Origin: Stappia sp. 28M-7
Lineage (GTDB): Bacteria; Pseudomonadota; Alphaproteobacteria; Rhizobiales; Stappiaceae
Length of the DNA stretch: 64,000 nt
Direction: 5' to 3'
Assembly: GCF_014252955.1 (NCBI RefSeq)
Contig: NZ_JACMIA010000001.1
Span: 4,268,501-4,332,500 of the forward strand
Shown here: positions 35,076 to 44,073 of the stretch, piece after piece
Layout: every line of letters starts with the position of its first letter
Numbering within the stretch: the stretch's first letter is position 1
Made by a program: the position numbers and the translations under genes
The notes under the pieces: generated by a model
What the model saw: the letters and a program-made list of their open reading frames with translations, nothing else
Databases searched by the model: none
What the model was told of the DNA's origin: nothing

Positions 35076-36875
35076 ATGACCGCGAGAGACCCCAAACGCC
35101 TTCGTTCACGCGCCTGGTTCGACAATCCCGACGATCCGGGCATGACAGCGCTCTATATCGAACGCTATCTGAACTACGGGCTGACGCGGGAGGAACTGCA
35201 GTCCGGCAAGCCGATCATCGGCATTGCCCAGACGGGTTCCGATCTCTCGCCATGCAACCGCCACCACATCGAGCTGGCCAAGCGGGTGCGTGAAGGCATC
35301 CGCGAGGCCGGTGGCATCTGCTTCGAGTTCCCGGTTCATCCGATCCAGGAAACCGGCAAGCGGCCGACAGCCTCGCTCGACCGCAATCTGGCCTATCTCG
35401 GTCTGGTGGAGCTGCTCTACGGCTACCCCATCGACGGCGTGGTCCTGACCATCGGCTGCGACAAGACCACCCCTGCCTGCCTGATGGCGGCGGCGACCGT
35501 CAACATTCCGGCCATTGCCCTGTCGGTCGGGCCGATGCTCAACGGCTGGCACCGGGGCGAGCGGACCGGCTCCGGCACCATCGTCTGGAAGGCGCGCGAG
35601 ATGCTCGCCGCCGGCGAGATCGACTATGCCGGCTTCATGGATCTCGTCGCCTCGTCGGCTCCCTCGGTCGGCTATTGCAACACGATGGGCACGGCGACGA
35701 CTATGAACTCGCTCGCCGAAGCTCTGGGCATGCAGCTGCCGGGAGGCGCGGCCATTCCCGCCACCTACCGTGAGCGCGCGCAGATCGCCTACCAGACAGG
35801 CCTCAGGATCGTCGACATGGTCTGGGAAGACCTCAAGCCCTCCGACATCATGACCCGCGAGGCTTTCGAGAACGCCATCGTCGTCAACTCGGCCATCGGC
35901 GGCTCGACCAACGCGCCGATCCATCTGAATGCGGTCGCCCGGCATCTCGGGGTGCCGCTCGACAACGACGACTGGCAGCGTCTCGGCCACGACGTTCCGC
36001 TGATCGTCAACATGCAGCCGGCCGGCGAATATCTCGGCGAGGACTATCACCATGCCGGCGGCGTGCCGGCAGTCATCGGCGAGCTGATGAAGGCAGACCG
36101 TCTGCCCCATCCGCAGGCGCTGACCGTCAACGGCAAGAGCCTCGGCGACAACTGCAGCACCGTGGAGAACCTGGATACGCGGGTGATCCGGCCAGTGAGC
36201 GACCCCTTGGTCGACAAGGCCGGCTTCCTGAACCTGAAGGGTAACCTATTCGACAGCGCCATCATGAAGACGAGCGTGATCTCGAAGGAGTTCCGCGACC
36301 GCTACCTGTCCAACCCGGACGATCCGGACGCCTTCGAAGGTCGCGCCATCGTCTTCGAAGGGCCGGAGGACTATCACCATCGCATCGACGATCCGGAGCT
36401 GGAGATCGACGAGACCTGCCTGCTGTTCATTCGCGGCACCGGTCCGATCGGCTATCCGGGCGGCGCGGAGGTGGTCAACATGCAGCCCCCTACGGCCCTC
36501 ATCAAACGCGGCATCCACGCCATGCCCTGTATCGGCGACGGACGCCAGTCCGGTACCTCCGGTTCGGCCTCGATCCTCAACGCCTCGCCGGAGGCAGCGG
36601 CTGGGGGCGGCCTCGCCCTGCTGAGGACCGGCGACCGGGTCCGCATCGACCTCAGGGCCTGCACGGCCAATATCCTGATCCCGGACGAGAAGCTGGAGCA
36701 GCGACGGGCGGAGCTCGCGGCTGCCGGCGGTTTCGCGATCCCGGATCACCAGACGCCCTGGCAGGAAATCCAGCGTGGCATCGTCGATCAGTTCGACAAG
36801 GGCATGGTGCTGAAACCGGCTGTCGCCTATCGCGATATCGCCGCCTCCAAGGGATTGCCGAGAAACAACCACTAA
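35076..36875 (+). CDS. IlvD/Edd-family dehydratase (pentonate/aldonate dehydratase type)
   Basis: Fe-S dehydratase of 599 residues. Three cysteines placed as cluster ligands: Cys 60 ([12 protein letters not shown]), Cys 128 ([10 protein letters not shown]) and Cys 201 (GYCNTMGTA). Lys 130 in CDKTTPA is the conserved modified Lys of the family. [14 protein letters not shown] and [16 protein letters not shown] follow. Length near 600 and the SAWF-like start ([21 protein letters not shown]) point to the L-arabinonate / D-xylonate dehydratase branch, not to true IlvD of branched-chain synthesis. It makes 2-keto-3-deoxy sugar acids. It stands alone behind a FadR-type operator candidate; a xylose-type ABC transporter lies 17 kb away. 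Confidence 0.85.
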   Translation: MTARDPKRLRSRAWFDNPDDPGMTALYIERYLNYGLTREELQSGKPIIGIAQTGSDLSPCNRHHIELAKRVREGIREAGGICFEFPVHPIQETGKRPTASLDRNLAYLGLVELLYGYPIDGVVLTIGCDKTTPACLMAAATVNIPAIALSVGPMLNGWHRGERTGSGTIVWKAREMLAAGEIDYAGFMDLVASSAPSVGYCNTMGTATTMNSLAEALGMQLPGGAAIPATYRERAQIAYQTGLRIVDMVWEDLKPSDIMTREAFENAIVVNSAIGGSTNAPIHLNAVARHLGVPLDNDDWQRLGHDVPLIVNMQPAGEYLGEDYHHAGGVPAVIGELMKADRLPHPQALTVNGKSLGDNCSTVENLDTRVIRPVSDPLVDKAGFLNLKGNLFDSAIMKTSVISKEFRDRYLSNPDDPDAFEGRAIVFEGPEDYHHRIDDPELEIDETCLLFIRGTGPIGYPGGAEVVNMQPPTALIKRGIHAMPCIGDGRQSGTSGSASILNASPEAAAGGGLALLRTGDRVRIDLRACTANILIPDEKLEQRRAELAAAGGFAIPDHQTPWQEIQRGIVDQFDKGMVLKPAVAYRDIAASKGLPRNNH

Positions 36876-36911
36876 GCGCGTGGTACATGGTTGGGGAAAC
36901 CCAAACACACT

Positions 36912-36950
36912 TGACGATTACGTAAGCGTCATGATTGGGTGCGACCAATC
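36912..36950. promoter_or_regulatory. Two adjacent dyads upstream of the SCP2 gene
   Basis: First dyad 36912-36931: TGACGATTAC / GTAAGCGTCA, palindromic at nine of ten positions. Second 36933-36950: GATTGG, six bases, CCAATC. The first looks like an operator and the second could be a further site or a 5'-leader hairpin. They end 24 bases before the start codon of the SCP2 gene. Confidence 0.5.
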
Positions 36951-36974
36951 GGATCCGGCGACAGGAGGACAAGC

Positions 36975-37256
36975 ATGACGATGGATGAACTGACCAAGGC
37001 CGTACGCGGCAAGGTGGCCGGCGGCGGCATCTCCGACAGCGTGAAGTTCGACTGCGGCGATGCGGGCGTCATCTATGTCGAGGGCTCCAACGTCTCCAAC
37101 GAGGACAAGGACGCCGACTGCACGATCTCGATCTCGCAGGAGAACCTGGCGGATCTGCTGGCCGGAGAGCTCAATCCGACCACGGCCTTCATGACCGGCA
37201 AGATCAAGGTCGCCGGCGACATGGGCGTCGCCATGAAGCTCGGCAGCATCGTCTGA
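36975..37256 (+). CDS. SCP2 sterol-binding-domain protein
   Basis: Stand-alone SCP2 domain of 93 residues. Typical pattern: KGKVAGG-like start, VKFDCGDAGVIYVEG, DADCTISISQENLADLLAGELNPTTAFMTGKIKVAGDMGVAMKLGSIV. LNPTTAFMTGKIKVAGDM is the core of the bacterial SCP2 family, which binds acyl-CoA or other lipid ligands in a hydrophobic tunnel. AGGAGG lies seven bases before the ATG at 36975. It is monocistronic, between the operator dyads upstream and a strong terminator downstream. A role in lipid or acyl-CoA handling is family-based inference. Confidence 0.88.
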   Translation: MTMDELTKAVRGKVAGGGISDSVKFDCGDAGVIYVEGSNVSNEDKDADCTISISQENLADLLAGELNPTTAFMTGKIKVAGDMGVAMKLGSIV

Positions 37257-37291
37257 CGGCAAGCCCTCGAGCTTACCGTTTCGTAAGAACG

Positions 37292-37327
37292 AAAGACCCC
37301 GGCGATGGAACCATCGCCGGGGTCTTT
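37292..37327. terminator. Bidirectional intrinsic terminator
   Basis: Perfect 17-bp inverted repeat AAAGACCCCGGCGATGG, two-base spacer AA, CCATCGCCGGGGTCTTT. The ends provide T-tracts on both strands. It separates the convergent SCP2 gene and TRAP operon and should stop transcription from either side. Confidence 0.9.
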
Positions 37328-37355
37328 GTTGTTGCGGCATTGCCCGACCTTGAGG

Positions 37356-38762
37356 TCAGCCCGTTCGGGTGACCAGCTCCGGCCCCATCAGCGAATAGGG
37401 CAGCCAGGTCGACAGTGCCGGCACATAGGTCACCAGGATCAGGAAGATGAACAGGATCAGCACGAAGGGTGCTGCCGCCCGCACCACCTGAACGAGGCTC
37501 ATGCCGGTTATGCCTGATGTCACGAACAGGTTGAGGCCGATGGGCGGCGTGATCATGCCGATCTCCATGTTCACCACCATGATGATGCCGAGATGGATCG
37601 GGTCGACGCCGAGCGCCATGCCGATGGGGAACACCACCGGAGCGACGATCAGCAGCAGGCCCGACGGCTCCATGAACTGGCCGCCGATCAGCAGCAGGAT
37701 GTTCACGGCGATCAGGAAGGTGAACCAGGTGAAGCCCGCACCGATCATCCAGTCGGTGATCGCCTGCGGAATGCGCTCGGCCGTCAGGGTGTGGGCGAAG
37801 AGCAGCGCGTTGACGATGATGAACATCAGCATCACCGTCGTCTTCGATGCGTCGACCAGCACCTTGCGTGTGTCGCTGTGAACGCAACCGGGCAGGAAAT
37901 AAACCACGGTCAACCACACGTTGCGCAGGATCGCCGCCCCCAGCGTCTCGCCATCCTTGCGCATGGGAACGCCCTTGAGCGGTCCCATGTCGCGATAGAT
38001 GAAGATGGCGATCAGGAACGAGTAGACCGCGGCCACCGCGGCCGCCTCCGTCGGCGTGAAGATGCCGCCGTAGATGCCGCCGAGAATGATGACGATCAGC
38101 AGCAGGCCGAAGCCCGCTTCGCCGGCCGCCGAGGCGACCTCGCCCAGACCGCCGAACGGCTGCTTGGGCATGTTCTTGATGCGTGCGTTCACGTAGATCG
38201 CCAACATCAGCATCAGGCCGGCCACAAGACCCGGAATGACGCCGGCAAGGAACATGCGGCCGACCGACACGTCCGTCGCTGCGGCATAGACCACCATGAC
38301 GATGGACGGCGGGATGAGGATGCCGAGCGTGCCCGCATTGGCGATGACGCCTGCAGCGAACTCTTTCGTGTAGCCGACCTGCCGCATGCCGGCGATCGCG
38401 ATGGTGCCGATCGCGACCACGGTCGCCGGCGAGGAGCCGGACAGCGCCGCAAAGAGCATGCACGAGAAGACGGCCGCGATCGCCATGCCGCCGCGCAGAT
38501 GACCGACGCAGGCGATGGCGAAGCGAATGATGCGCCGGGCGACGCCGCCCGTCGACATGAAGGCAGAGGCGAGAATGAAGAAGGGGATCGCCAGAAGCGT
38601 GTAGTTCTGCGAGGCCGTGAACAGCTGCAGAGCGACCGAGGACATCGAGTCCTGAGAGAAGAAGGCGATCGTCAGGACGCTGGACAAGCCCAGCGCGATC
38701 GCGATCGGGACGCCGAGGAACAGCAGCCCGAGCACCATGATGAAGAGAACACCGGCTTCCAT
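37356..38762 (-). CDS. dctM: TRAP transporter large permease
   Basis: DctM-type membrane protein of 468 residues with about 12 or more helices. The start MEAGVLFIMVLGLLFLGVPIAIALGLSSV is the standard DctM N-terminus. GGVARRIIRFA, LSGSSPATVVAIGTI and GILIPPSIVMVVYA are conserved loops, as are FTPTEAAAVAAVY and GMITPPIGLNLFV. It carries the ion-coupled transport path. A central insertion around MRKDGETLGAAILRNVW and FLPGCVHSDTRKV makes it longer than the usual 425-residue DctM. It lies seven bases after dctQ. Confidence 0.93.
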   Translation of the reverse strand: MEAGVLFIMVLGLLFLGVPIAIALGLSSVLTIAFFSQDSMSSVALQLFTASQNYTLLAIPFFILASAFMSTGGVARRIIRFAIACVGHLRGGMAIAAVFSCMLFAALSGSSPATVVAIGTIAIAGMRQVGYTKEFAAGVIANAGTLGILIPPSIVMVVYAAATDVSVGRMFLAGVIPGLVAGLMLMLAIYVNARIKNMPKQPFGGLGEVASAAGEAGFGLLLIVIILGGIYGGIFTPTEAAAVAAVYSFLIAIFIYRDMGPLKGVPMRKDGETLGAAILRNVWLTVVYFLPGCVHSDTRKVLVDASKTTVMLMFIIVNALLFAHTLTAERIPQAITDWMIGAGFTWFTFLIAVNILLLIGGQFMEPSGLLLIVAPVVFPIGMALGVDPIHLGIIMVVNMEIGMITPPIGLNLFVTSGITGMSLVQVVRAAAPFVLILFIFLILVTYVPALSTWLPYSLMGPELVTRTG

Positions 38763-38769
38763 GGCGGGA

Positions 38770-39390
38770 TCAGTCCTTCAGCACGTTTTTGTTTTCGGCA
38801 ACGAGCTCTTCCGCTTCGTGCGCTGCGATCATCATCTCGCGCTTGCCGGTGAAGATCTGCCAGGCCGCCTGGGCGCAGCGGAATGCGAAGAGGGCCAGTC
38901 CCACGGGCAGGATCAGATAGGCGATCCAGCGCTGAACGCGCTCCTGGGTACCGAACATCTCCTGCACCAGCTCCGGATAGCGCAGGTCATCAAGGCCGAT
39001 GCCGATGCGATGCATGCGCGACCAGTAGTCGATGGCGCCGCCCCGCGTGCTGATGCCGAACCATTGCAGCCAGTCGGAATGCAGCAGGATGACCGCATAG
39101 GCCACACCGCAAAGAGCGCCGAAAATCGCAAGAATGCGGAAGATCGGCGCCGGGAACAGGCGAATGACCGCATCGACGCCCAGATGCGTGCCCATCTTCA
39201 CCCCGTAGCTCATGCCGAACAGGATCAGCCAGGCAAAGAGAATGCGGGTGAGTTCGAGTGCTCCGGTCCAGCCGGAGTTGAAGCCGTAGCGGGCAACCAC
39301 CTGAGTGAAGGTCACGATGGTCATCGCCGCGAGCAGAAGTGCGATCACGTTCTCCTCGAAGCGCGTGACCCAGTTGTCGACGCGTTGCAT
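38770..39390 (-). CDS. dctQ: TRAP transporter small permease
   Basis: DctQ-type four-helix protein of about 206 residues. Helix 1 ALLLAAMTIVTFTQVVARYGFN; then ELTRILFAWLILFGMSYGVKMGTHLGVDAVIR, the conserved DctQ core. There is an extra soluble segment (about residues 125-160, GISTRGGAIDYWSRMHRIGIGLDDLRYPELVQ) before the last helix, which many DctQ proteins lack. The ATG at 39390 (MQRVDNWV) has GGGGGAA upstream. It forms the membrane complex with DctM. Confidence 0.9.
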   Translation of the reverse strand: MQRVDNWVTRFEENVIALLLAAMTIVTFTQVVARYGFNSGWTGALELTRILFAWLILFGMSYGVKMGTHLGVDAVIRLFPAPIFRILAIFGALCGVAYAVILLHSDWLQWFGISTRGGAIDYWSRMHRIGIGLDDLRYPELVQEMFGTQERVQRWIAYLILPVGLALFAFRCAQAAWQIFTGKREMMIAAHEAEELVAENKNVLKD

Positions 39391-39503
39391 CGCTTCCCCC
39401 AATGTATCTGTTATGTCGGGAACGAGGTTCGGAAGGCCACCGGTCGGCGCAAGGGGCATGGCCCCTCGTTCTGCGCGACTGCCGGGAGCGATCCGCCAGG
39501 TCA

Positions 39504-39537
39504 AACCGCCCGCGAACCAAGAGGCCCGCGGGCGGTT
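39504..39537 (-). terminator. Intercistronic hairpin between dctP and dctQ
   Basis: AACCGCCCGCG, 12-base loop, CGCGGGCGGTT (perfect 11-bp stem), located directly after the dctP stop on the minus strand and followed there by TTTG. Probably a partial terminator or RNA-end protector that raises dctP over dctQM. Confidence 0.6.
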
Positions 39538-39547
39538 CGTATCAATG

Positions 39548-40549
39548 TCAGCTCGGGCTGTTCGCAGCCTGAGCAGCCTCGATCAGCTCTTCACCGATAT
39601 CACCGCGGAACTTGTCCCAGACCGGCTTCATCGCATCGACCCAGGCCTTGCGCTGCTCCGGGGTCAGAACCCGGATTTCGCTGCCAGCGTCCAGGATCTT
39701 CTGGCGGTTTTCGGCTTCCTGGCCGGCAACGGCGGCATTGGCGGAAAGCGTGACCTCGTTGACGATGGTCAGGAACTGGTCACGCACATCCGGCTCCAGG
39801 CCGTTCAGCCACTCGTCGGAGGTGACGAGCAGGTAGGCCAGCAGCTGGTGGTTCGTCTCGGTGATGCCGTCCTGCACCTCGAAGAACTTCTGGGTGTAGA
39901 TGTTCGACCAGGAGTTCTCCTGACCGTCCACGACACCGGTCTGCAGCGCGCCGTAGACCTCCTTGAAGGCCAGCTTCTGGGCGTTGGCGCCCATGGCGGC
40001 GATCATCGCCTCGGCAACGTCCGAGGTCTGGATGCGGAACTTCAGGCCGGCAGCATCGGTCGGCAGCAGCAGCGGCTTGTTGGCCGAGAACTGCTTCATG
40101 CCCGAGCTCCAGTAGCCAAGGCCGACGAAGCCGACGTCCGTCATGGAGTTCAGCAGCTCCTTGCCGGGCTCGCTCGCCGCGAAGCGGTCGATCGACGACA
40201 GGTCGTTGAACAGGAACGGCAGGTCGAAGAGGCGGTACTTCAGCGTGTAGGCCTCGAACTTCGACAGGGACGGCGCCGCGAGCTGCACGTCGCCGAGCAG
40301 CAGGGCTTCCATCACCTTGTCGTCATCGAAGAGCTGCGAGTTCGGGAACACCTGCATGCAGGCCTTGCCGTTCATCTCCTCGTTGACGCGCTTGGCGAGC
40401 AGGGTCGCGGCATCGCCCTTGGGATGGCCGGAGCCGGCAACCACGTGGCTGAACTTGATGACCATCTCACCGTCGTCGCAATCGGCAAGAGCCGGAGCGG
40501 CGAAGGTAAGGCATGCGGCAGCGACCGCTGCCGTTGCGAACTTTTTCAT
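39548..40549 (-). CDS. dctP: TRAP transporter substrate-binding protein
   Basis: Periplasmic DctP-family protein of 333 residues. Signal peptide residues 1-22 (ATAAVAAACLTFAAPALA), mature start DCDDGEMVIKFSHVVAGSGHPKGDAA, the standard family motif. LKFRIQTSDVAEAMIAAMGANAQKLAFKEVYGALQTGVVDGQENSW contains the Arg that binds the ligand carboxylate and the family signature. Substrates are C4-dicarboxylates or other organic acids; Arg placement supports a carboxylate. GGGAGG precedes the ATG at 40549. The gene is the first of the dctPQM operon and is driven by a sigma-54 promoter. Confidence 0.93.
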   Translation of the reverse strand: MKKFATAAVAAACLTFAAPALADCDDGEMVIKFSHVVAGSGHPKGDAATLLAKRVNEEMNGKACMQVFPNSQLFDDDKVMEALLLGDVQLAAPSLSKFEAYTLKYRLFDLPFLFNDLSSIDRFAASEPGKELLNSMTDVGFVGLGYWSSGMKQFSANKPLLLPTDAAGLKFRIQTSDVAEAMIAAMGANAQKLAFKEVYGALQTGVVDGQENSWSNIYTQKFFEVQDGITETNHQLLAYLLVTSDEWLNGLEPDVRDQFLTIVNEVTLSANAAVAGQEAENRQKILDAGSEIRVLTPEQRKAWVDAMKPVWDKFRGDIGEELIEAAQAANSPS

Positions 40550-40638
40550 GGATGTCCTCCCAGACATGTTTTGCCGCGCTAGGGCGCACGGCCGGGTGAT
40601 CCGGCAAGAGGTGCCGGTTTATTCGCCCCTTCAATATA

Positions 40639-40653
40639 GCAACATGCGTGCCA
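40639..40653 (-). promoter_or_regulatory. Sigma-54 promoter of dctPQM
   Basis: On the minus strand TGGCACG-CATG-TTGC, a full match to the -24/-12 consensus TGGCACG-N4-TTGC. Transcription should start near 40627, about 78 bases before the dctP ATG. Confidence 0.9.
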
Positions 40654-40693
40654 GATGCCCGACAGGCGGGCAGATCGCCTGATTTGCGGGCAG

Positions 40694-40712
40694 GAGAGGA
40701 TCTCATCCTCTC
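40694..40712. terminator. Small hairpin downstream of dctD
   Basis: GAGAGGAT, loop CTC, ATCCTCTC. It lies 79 bases past the dctD stop and between the activator sites and the sigma-54 promoter. No T-tract is present. It may end the dctBD transcript weakly, or it may be incidental. Confidence 0.35.
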
Positions 40713-40726
40713 GCTGGTGAGCCCAG

Positions 40727-40780
40727 GATGTGCAGGAACCGACACATCATTCAGACAAGATGTGTCGAGATCGACACATC
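40727..40780 (-). promoter_or_regulatory. Tandem upstream activator sites for DctD
   Basis: Two 22-bp dyads 32 bases apart (three helical turns). Distal site 40759-40780 is perfect: GATGTGTCGA, GA, TCGACACATC. Proximal site 40727-40748 is imperfect: GATGTG, ten bases, CACATC. They lie 74-127 bases upstream of the sigma-54 promoter, the normal place for enhancer-binding-protein sites. The sensor/activator genes follow immediately, so DctD is the obvious ligand. Confidence 0.85.
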
Positions 40781-40790
40781 CGCTGCGGGC

Positions 40791-42146
40791 TCAACCGGGA
40801 ATTTCGCCATCCGCGGTCGTGCGGTCGAGACCGTACTTGCGGATTTTTTCGTAGAGCGCCTTGCGCGACAGACCCAGCCCCTCATACGTCGCCTTGAGGC
40901 TGCCGCCGTTCTTGGCCAGTTCTTCCGCGATCACGGCCCGCTCATAGGCGGCAACCCGTTCGGAGAGGGCCGTCGCTTCGTTCGGACTTCCGGCAAGGCC
41001 CGTACCGCCCGGCCGTTCAAGACCGAGCACGAACCGATCCGCAACATTCCGCAGTTCACGGACGTTTCCAGGCCAGTCGCGTGCGATGAGCTCGCTGACA
41101 AAGGCCGGCGAGACATCGGGAATCTCCCGCCGGTAGCGGGCCCGCGCCTCACGGGTGAGGTGATGGAAGAGCAGAGGAATATCTTCCTTGCGCGCTCGCA
41201 AGGGCGGGATCTGGATCGTGACGACATTCAGCCGGTAGAACAGGTCCTTGCGGAAGCGGCCTGCGCTGCCGGCCGCCTCCAGATCGTCCTTTGTCGCTGC
41301 CAGGAAGCGCACGTCCAAAGGGATCGTCCGGTTGGAGCCGAGCCGCTCGATGGTGCGGGTCTCGATCACCCTGAGCAGCTTCACCTGAAGATCGAGAGGC
41401 ATGGACTCGATCTCGTCGAGAAACACCGTGCCGCCATGGGCATGCTCCAGCTTGCCGATGCGCTGGTTCGCCGCCCCCGTAAAGGCTCCCTTCTCGTGGC
41501 CGAAAAGCTCGGATTCGATGATCTCGGCCGGCAGGCCACCACAGTTCAGCGCGACGAAGGGGCCATCGCGCCGGTGCCCCTCCTCGTGCAGGGCGCGAGC
41601 CACCACTTCCTTGCCGGCACCGGTCTCGCCGATGATCAGGACATCCGCATCGGTGTCGGCCAGCGCCGCGACAAGCCCGCGTAGCCGCTCCATCACGGCC
41701 GAGCGACCAACCAGCCGCCCCTCCAGCCCCGTCCGGCTGGCGAGCTGTTCGCGCAGCAGGCGGTTCTCCAGAACGAGGCGCCGCTTTTCCAGCGCCCTCT
41801 CGATCACCGTGGACAGCCGGCTGACCGGGAACGGCTTTTCGATGAAATCATAGGCGCCGGCCCGCATCGCCTGAACCGCGAGGGGCACGTCGCCATGGCC
41901 GGTGATGAGAATGACCGGCAGGGCCGGATCGATCTCCAGCGCCTTGCGCATGAGATCGAGACCGTCTGTCTGCGGCATGCGGATGTCGGTGACCAGCACG
42001 CCGTAGAAATCCCGACCGAGCATCCCGAAGACGCCGGACGCGCCTTCGAACGTGTCCACGCTGTGGCCGGCCAGTTCCAGCCCTTCGGCGAGCGCCTCCC
42101 GCAGATCCGGCTCGTCATCGACGAGCAGCACTGTCGCCTTGTCCAT
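40791..42146 (-). CDS. dctD: Sigma-54-dependent response regulator
   Basis: NtrC-family activator of 451 residues. Receiver domain 1-120 with phospho-acceptor Asp 54 (VTDIRMPQTDG) and Lys in FIEKPFP. AAA+ domain with Walker A GETGAGKE (173-180), the sigma-54 contact loop GAFTGA (220-225), and the Arg-finger region FRKDLFYRLNVV. C-terminal Fis-type HTH (SLKATYEGLGLSRKALYEKIRKYGL). It should activate the sigma-54 promoter of dctPQM. It follows the sensor kinase gene by 48 bases. A TRAP operon is controlled here, whereas classical DctD controls the DctA carrier. Confidence 0.93.
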   Translation of the reverse strand: MDKATVLLVDDEPDLREALAEGLELAGHSVDTFEGASGVFGMLGRDFYGVLVTDIRMPQTDGLDLMRKALEIDPALPVILITGHGDVPLAVQAMRAGAYDFIEKPFPVSRLSTVIERALEKRRLVLENRLLREQLASRTGLEGRLVGRSAVMERLRGLVAALADTDADVLIIGETGAGKEVVARALHEEGHRRDGPFVALNCGGLPAEIIESELFGHEKGAFTGAANQRIGKLEHAHGGTVFLDEIESMPLDLQVKLLRVIETRTIERLGSNRTIPLDVRFLAATKDDLEAAGSAGRFRKDLFYRLNVVTIQIPPLRARKEDIPLLFHHLTREARARYRREIPDVSPAFVSELIARDWPGNVRELRNVADRFVLGLERPGGTGLAGSPNEATALSERVAAYERAVIAEELAKNGGSLKATYEGLGLSRKALYEKIRKYGLDRTTADGEIPG

Positions 42147-42194
42147 CAGCTTCCCGTCATGTCGCCGGCATCGCACCGCCTGGCAAGCCGTGCC

Positions 42195-43997
42195 CTACTC
42201 TGCCGCATCGCTCAGCCCCTCGGCCAGCGGCAGCCGGACCGTGAAGACGGCCCCGCCGCCCTCTGCGTGGCGCACGGTCAGGCTGCCCGAAAAATCGTGG
42301 ACGATCTTGTAGGCGATCGAAAGCCCCAGGCCCAGCCCCTTGCCCACTTCCTTGGTGGTGAAGAACGGATCGAACACCTTCGGCAGGAGATCGGAAGAAA
42401 TGCCGGGCCCATTGTCATGCACCTCGATGACCGCCTGCCCCGCCTCGCTGCGGGTGATCAGCATCACCCGCCCGTCCTCGCGCTCGTCCACAGCATCCAG
42501 CGCGTTGGCGACGAGGTTGAGCACCACCTGCTCCAGCCGCACATGGCCACCGACCACGGAGAGCGGGCCATTCTGATGCGTGACGACGAGCTGTGCCCTG
42601 CCCTGCTTGACCCGGGGCGACAGCAGCATCATCGCCTCGTCGATCACCGGCTTGAGGGCGGTGGGGCGCAGGTCGGTTCCCGCGCGGCGGCTGAACCCCT
42701 TGAGCACGCGCGAAATCTCCGCCATGCGCTCGACCATCAGGACGATGCGGTCGAGTGCACTGCCCACACGCTCGCGCATGTCGCGTTCGAGGAACTGTTT
42801 GGCGTTGTCCGCATTGGACCTGATCGCCGCCAGCGGCTGATTGAACTCGTGCGACAGGGCGGCAGACATTTGGCCGAGCGTCGCCATCTTCGCCGCCTGC
42901 ACAAGGTCGGCCTGCATGTTCCTGAGCTCGGCTTCGGCGGCCTCTCGCTCGCTCACCTCGCGCGCAAGCCGCGCATTCGCTTCCGAAAGATCGCGCGTGC
43001 GCAGCCGCACCTTCCGCTCCAATCGGGACGCGGCGATCTTGTCTTCGCGCAGCCGGCGCAGGACGGCAACGCGCCGGTCGGCCGCCACCCAGCCGACCAC
43101 GCTGGCGAGCAGGCAGATCAGCACGGCGATCGCCGCGACCTTCTGGCTCTGCGAGCGGGCATCGCCCGTATCGGCAAACGCCGCGACCTGCCAGTCCAGC
43201 ACGGGCAAGGTCCGCGCCATCCGCAGATAGGGCCCGCGACCAGCCGCGCCATTGAAGCGCACATACTCGGCCTCGGTTGCCGCGGCCGCCGCACCGTCTC
43301 CGGTTCGCGGGACTTCGGCAGCTCCAAGCACTTCGAACCGCTCGCTCGCCCTGTCCCCGCGCCACAACGGGCGATTGGTCGCAACGATTTCGCCCATCTC
43401 GTCGATTGCGATAATCGGCGCCGGGCTCAGCGCCCAGGCCTGCTCGATCTCGGCAAGGCTAACGCGCACGACCACAATGCCGACCACGAGACTGCCGGAA
43501 CGGACAGCCGAGGCAAAGACGTAGCTACCCGGCTCGCGGCCATCGCCTCGCCGGTAGGTACGGCCGAGGCGACCTTGCTGGGCCTCCGCCAGCGGCAGTT
43601 GTTCCAGGGTGCTGCCGGGACGGCGCGGCGCCATGTGACTGGATGCGATCAACCCGCCGGCGGCGTCGAGGAACAGGACCTCCTGCGCTCCGGCCATGCC
43701 GGCGACCAGCGCCGCCGCCCGTTCGCCGCCCCTCGCGTCCCGGCGCAGGATGATATCCCGTACATCGGGGCGCTGCGCCAGCAAGGGAGACAGAAGGCGG
43801 AACTTGTCGAGCTGGCGCTCCAACGTTGCCGACTGCACGGAAAGAAGCGCCTGCGCCCTGGTCGCCACTTCGGTGGCAAACAGCCGCGAGGCCGTTTCCC
43901 ACGTCACCCACCCGATCAGCACGGTGACCGGCAAGGCGCAGCACAACACCATGATATGCAGCGCGTTGCGGCTGGCCCGTCTGGCAAGCGTCGTCAT
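42195..43997 (-). CDS. dctB: C4-dicarboxylate-type sensor histidine kinase
   Basis: Membrane sensor of about 600 residues. TM1 about 12-33, periplasmic sensor about 35-285 (double-PAS-like, with [16 protein letters not shown] and [18 protein letters not shown]), TM2 about 287-305. A coiled coil of 60 residues leads to the HisKA domain with phospho-His in [24 protein letters not shown] (about 383). The HATPase domain has [19 protein letters not shown] and [10 protein letters not shown]. The layout is that of DctB. The ATG at 43997 follows a GTG codon in frame; GGGGAAG is upstream of both. The ligand is probably an organic acid carried by the adjacent TRAP system. Confidence 0.92.
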   Translation of the reverse strand: MTTLARRASRNALHIMVLCCALPVTVLIGWVTWETASRLFATEVATRAQALLSVQSATLERQLDKFRLLSPLLAQRPDVRDIILRRDARGGERAAALVAGMAGAQEVLFLDAAGGLIASSHMAPRRPGSTLEQLPLAEAQQGRLGRTYRRGDGREPGSYVFASAVRSGSLVVGIVVVRVSLAEIEQAWALSPAPIIAIDEMGEIVATNRPLWRGDRASERFEVLGAAEVPRTGDGAAAAATEAEYVRFNGAAGRGPYLRMARTLPVLDWQVAAFADTGDARSQSQKVAAIAVLICLLASVVGWVAADRRVAVLRRLREDKIAASRLERKVRLRTRDLSEANARLAREVSEREAAEAELRNMQADLVQAAKMATLGQMSAALSHEFNQPLAAIRSNADNAKQFLERDMRERVGSALDRIVLMVERMAEISRVLKGFSRRAGTDLRPTALKPVIDEAMMLLSPRVKQGRAQLVVTHQNGPLSVVGGHVRLEQVVLNLVANALDAVDEREDGRVMLITRSEAGQAVIEVHDNGPGISSDLLPKVFDPFFTTKEVGKGLGLGLSIAYKIVHDFSGSLTVRHAEGGGAVFTVRLPLAEGLSDAAE

Positions 43998-44073
43998 CAC
44001 CGTGTCTTCCCCAGCGTCATTCGCGCGATCCTAGCGGGCCAGGCAGCCGGGTACAAATCGCGGAAAGGCAAGA

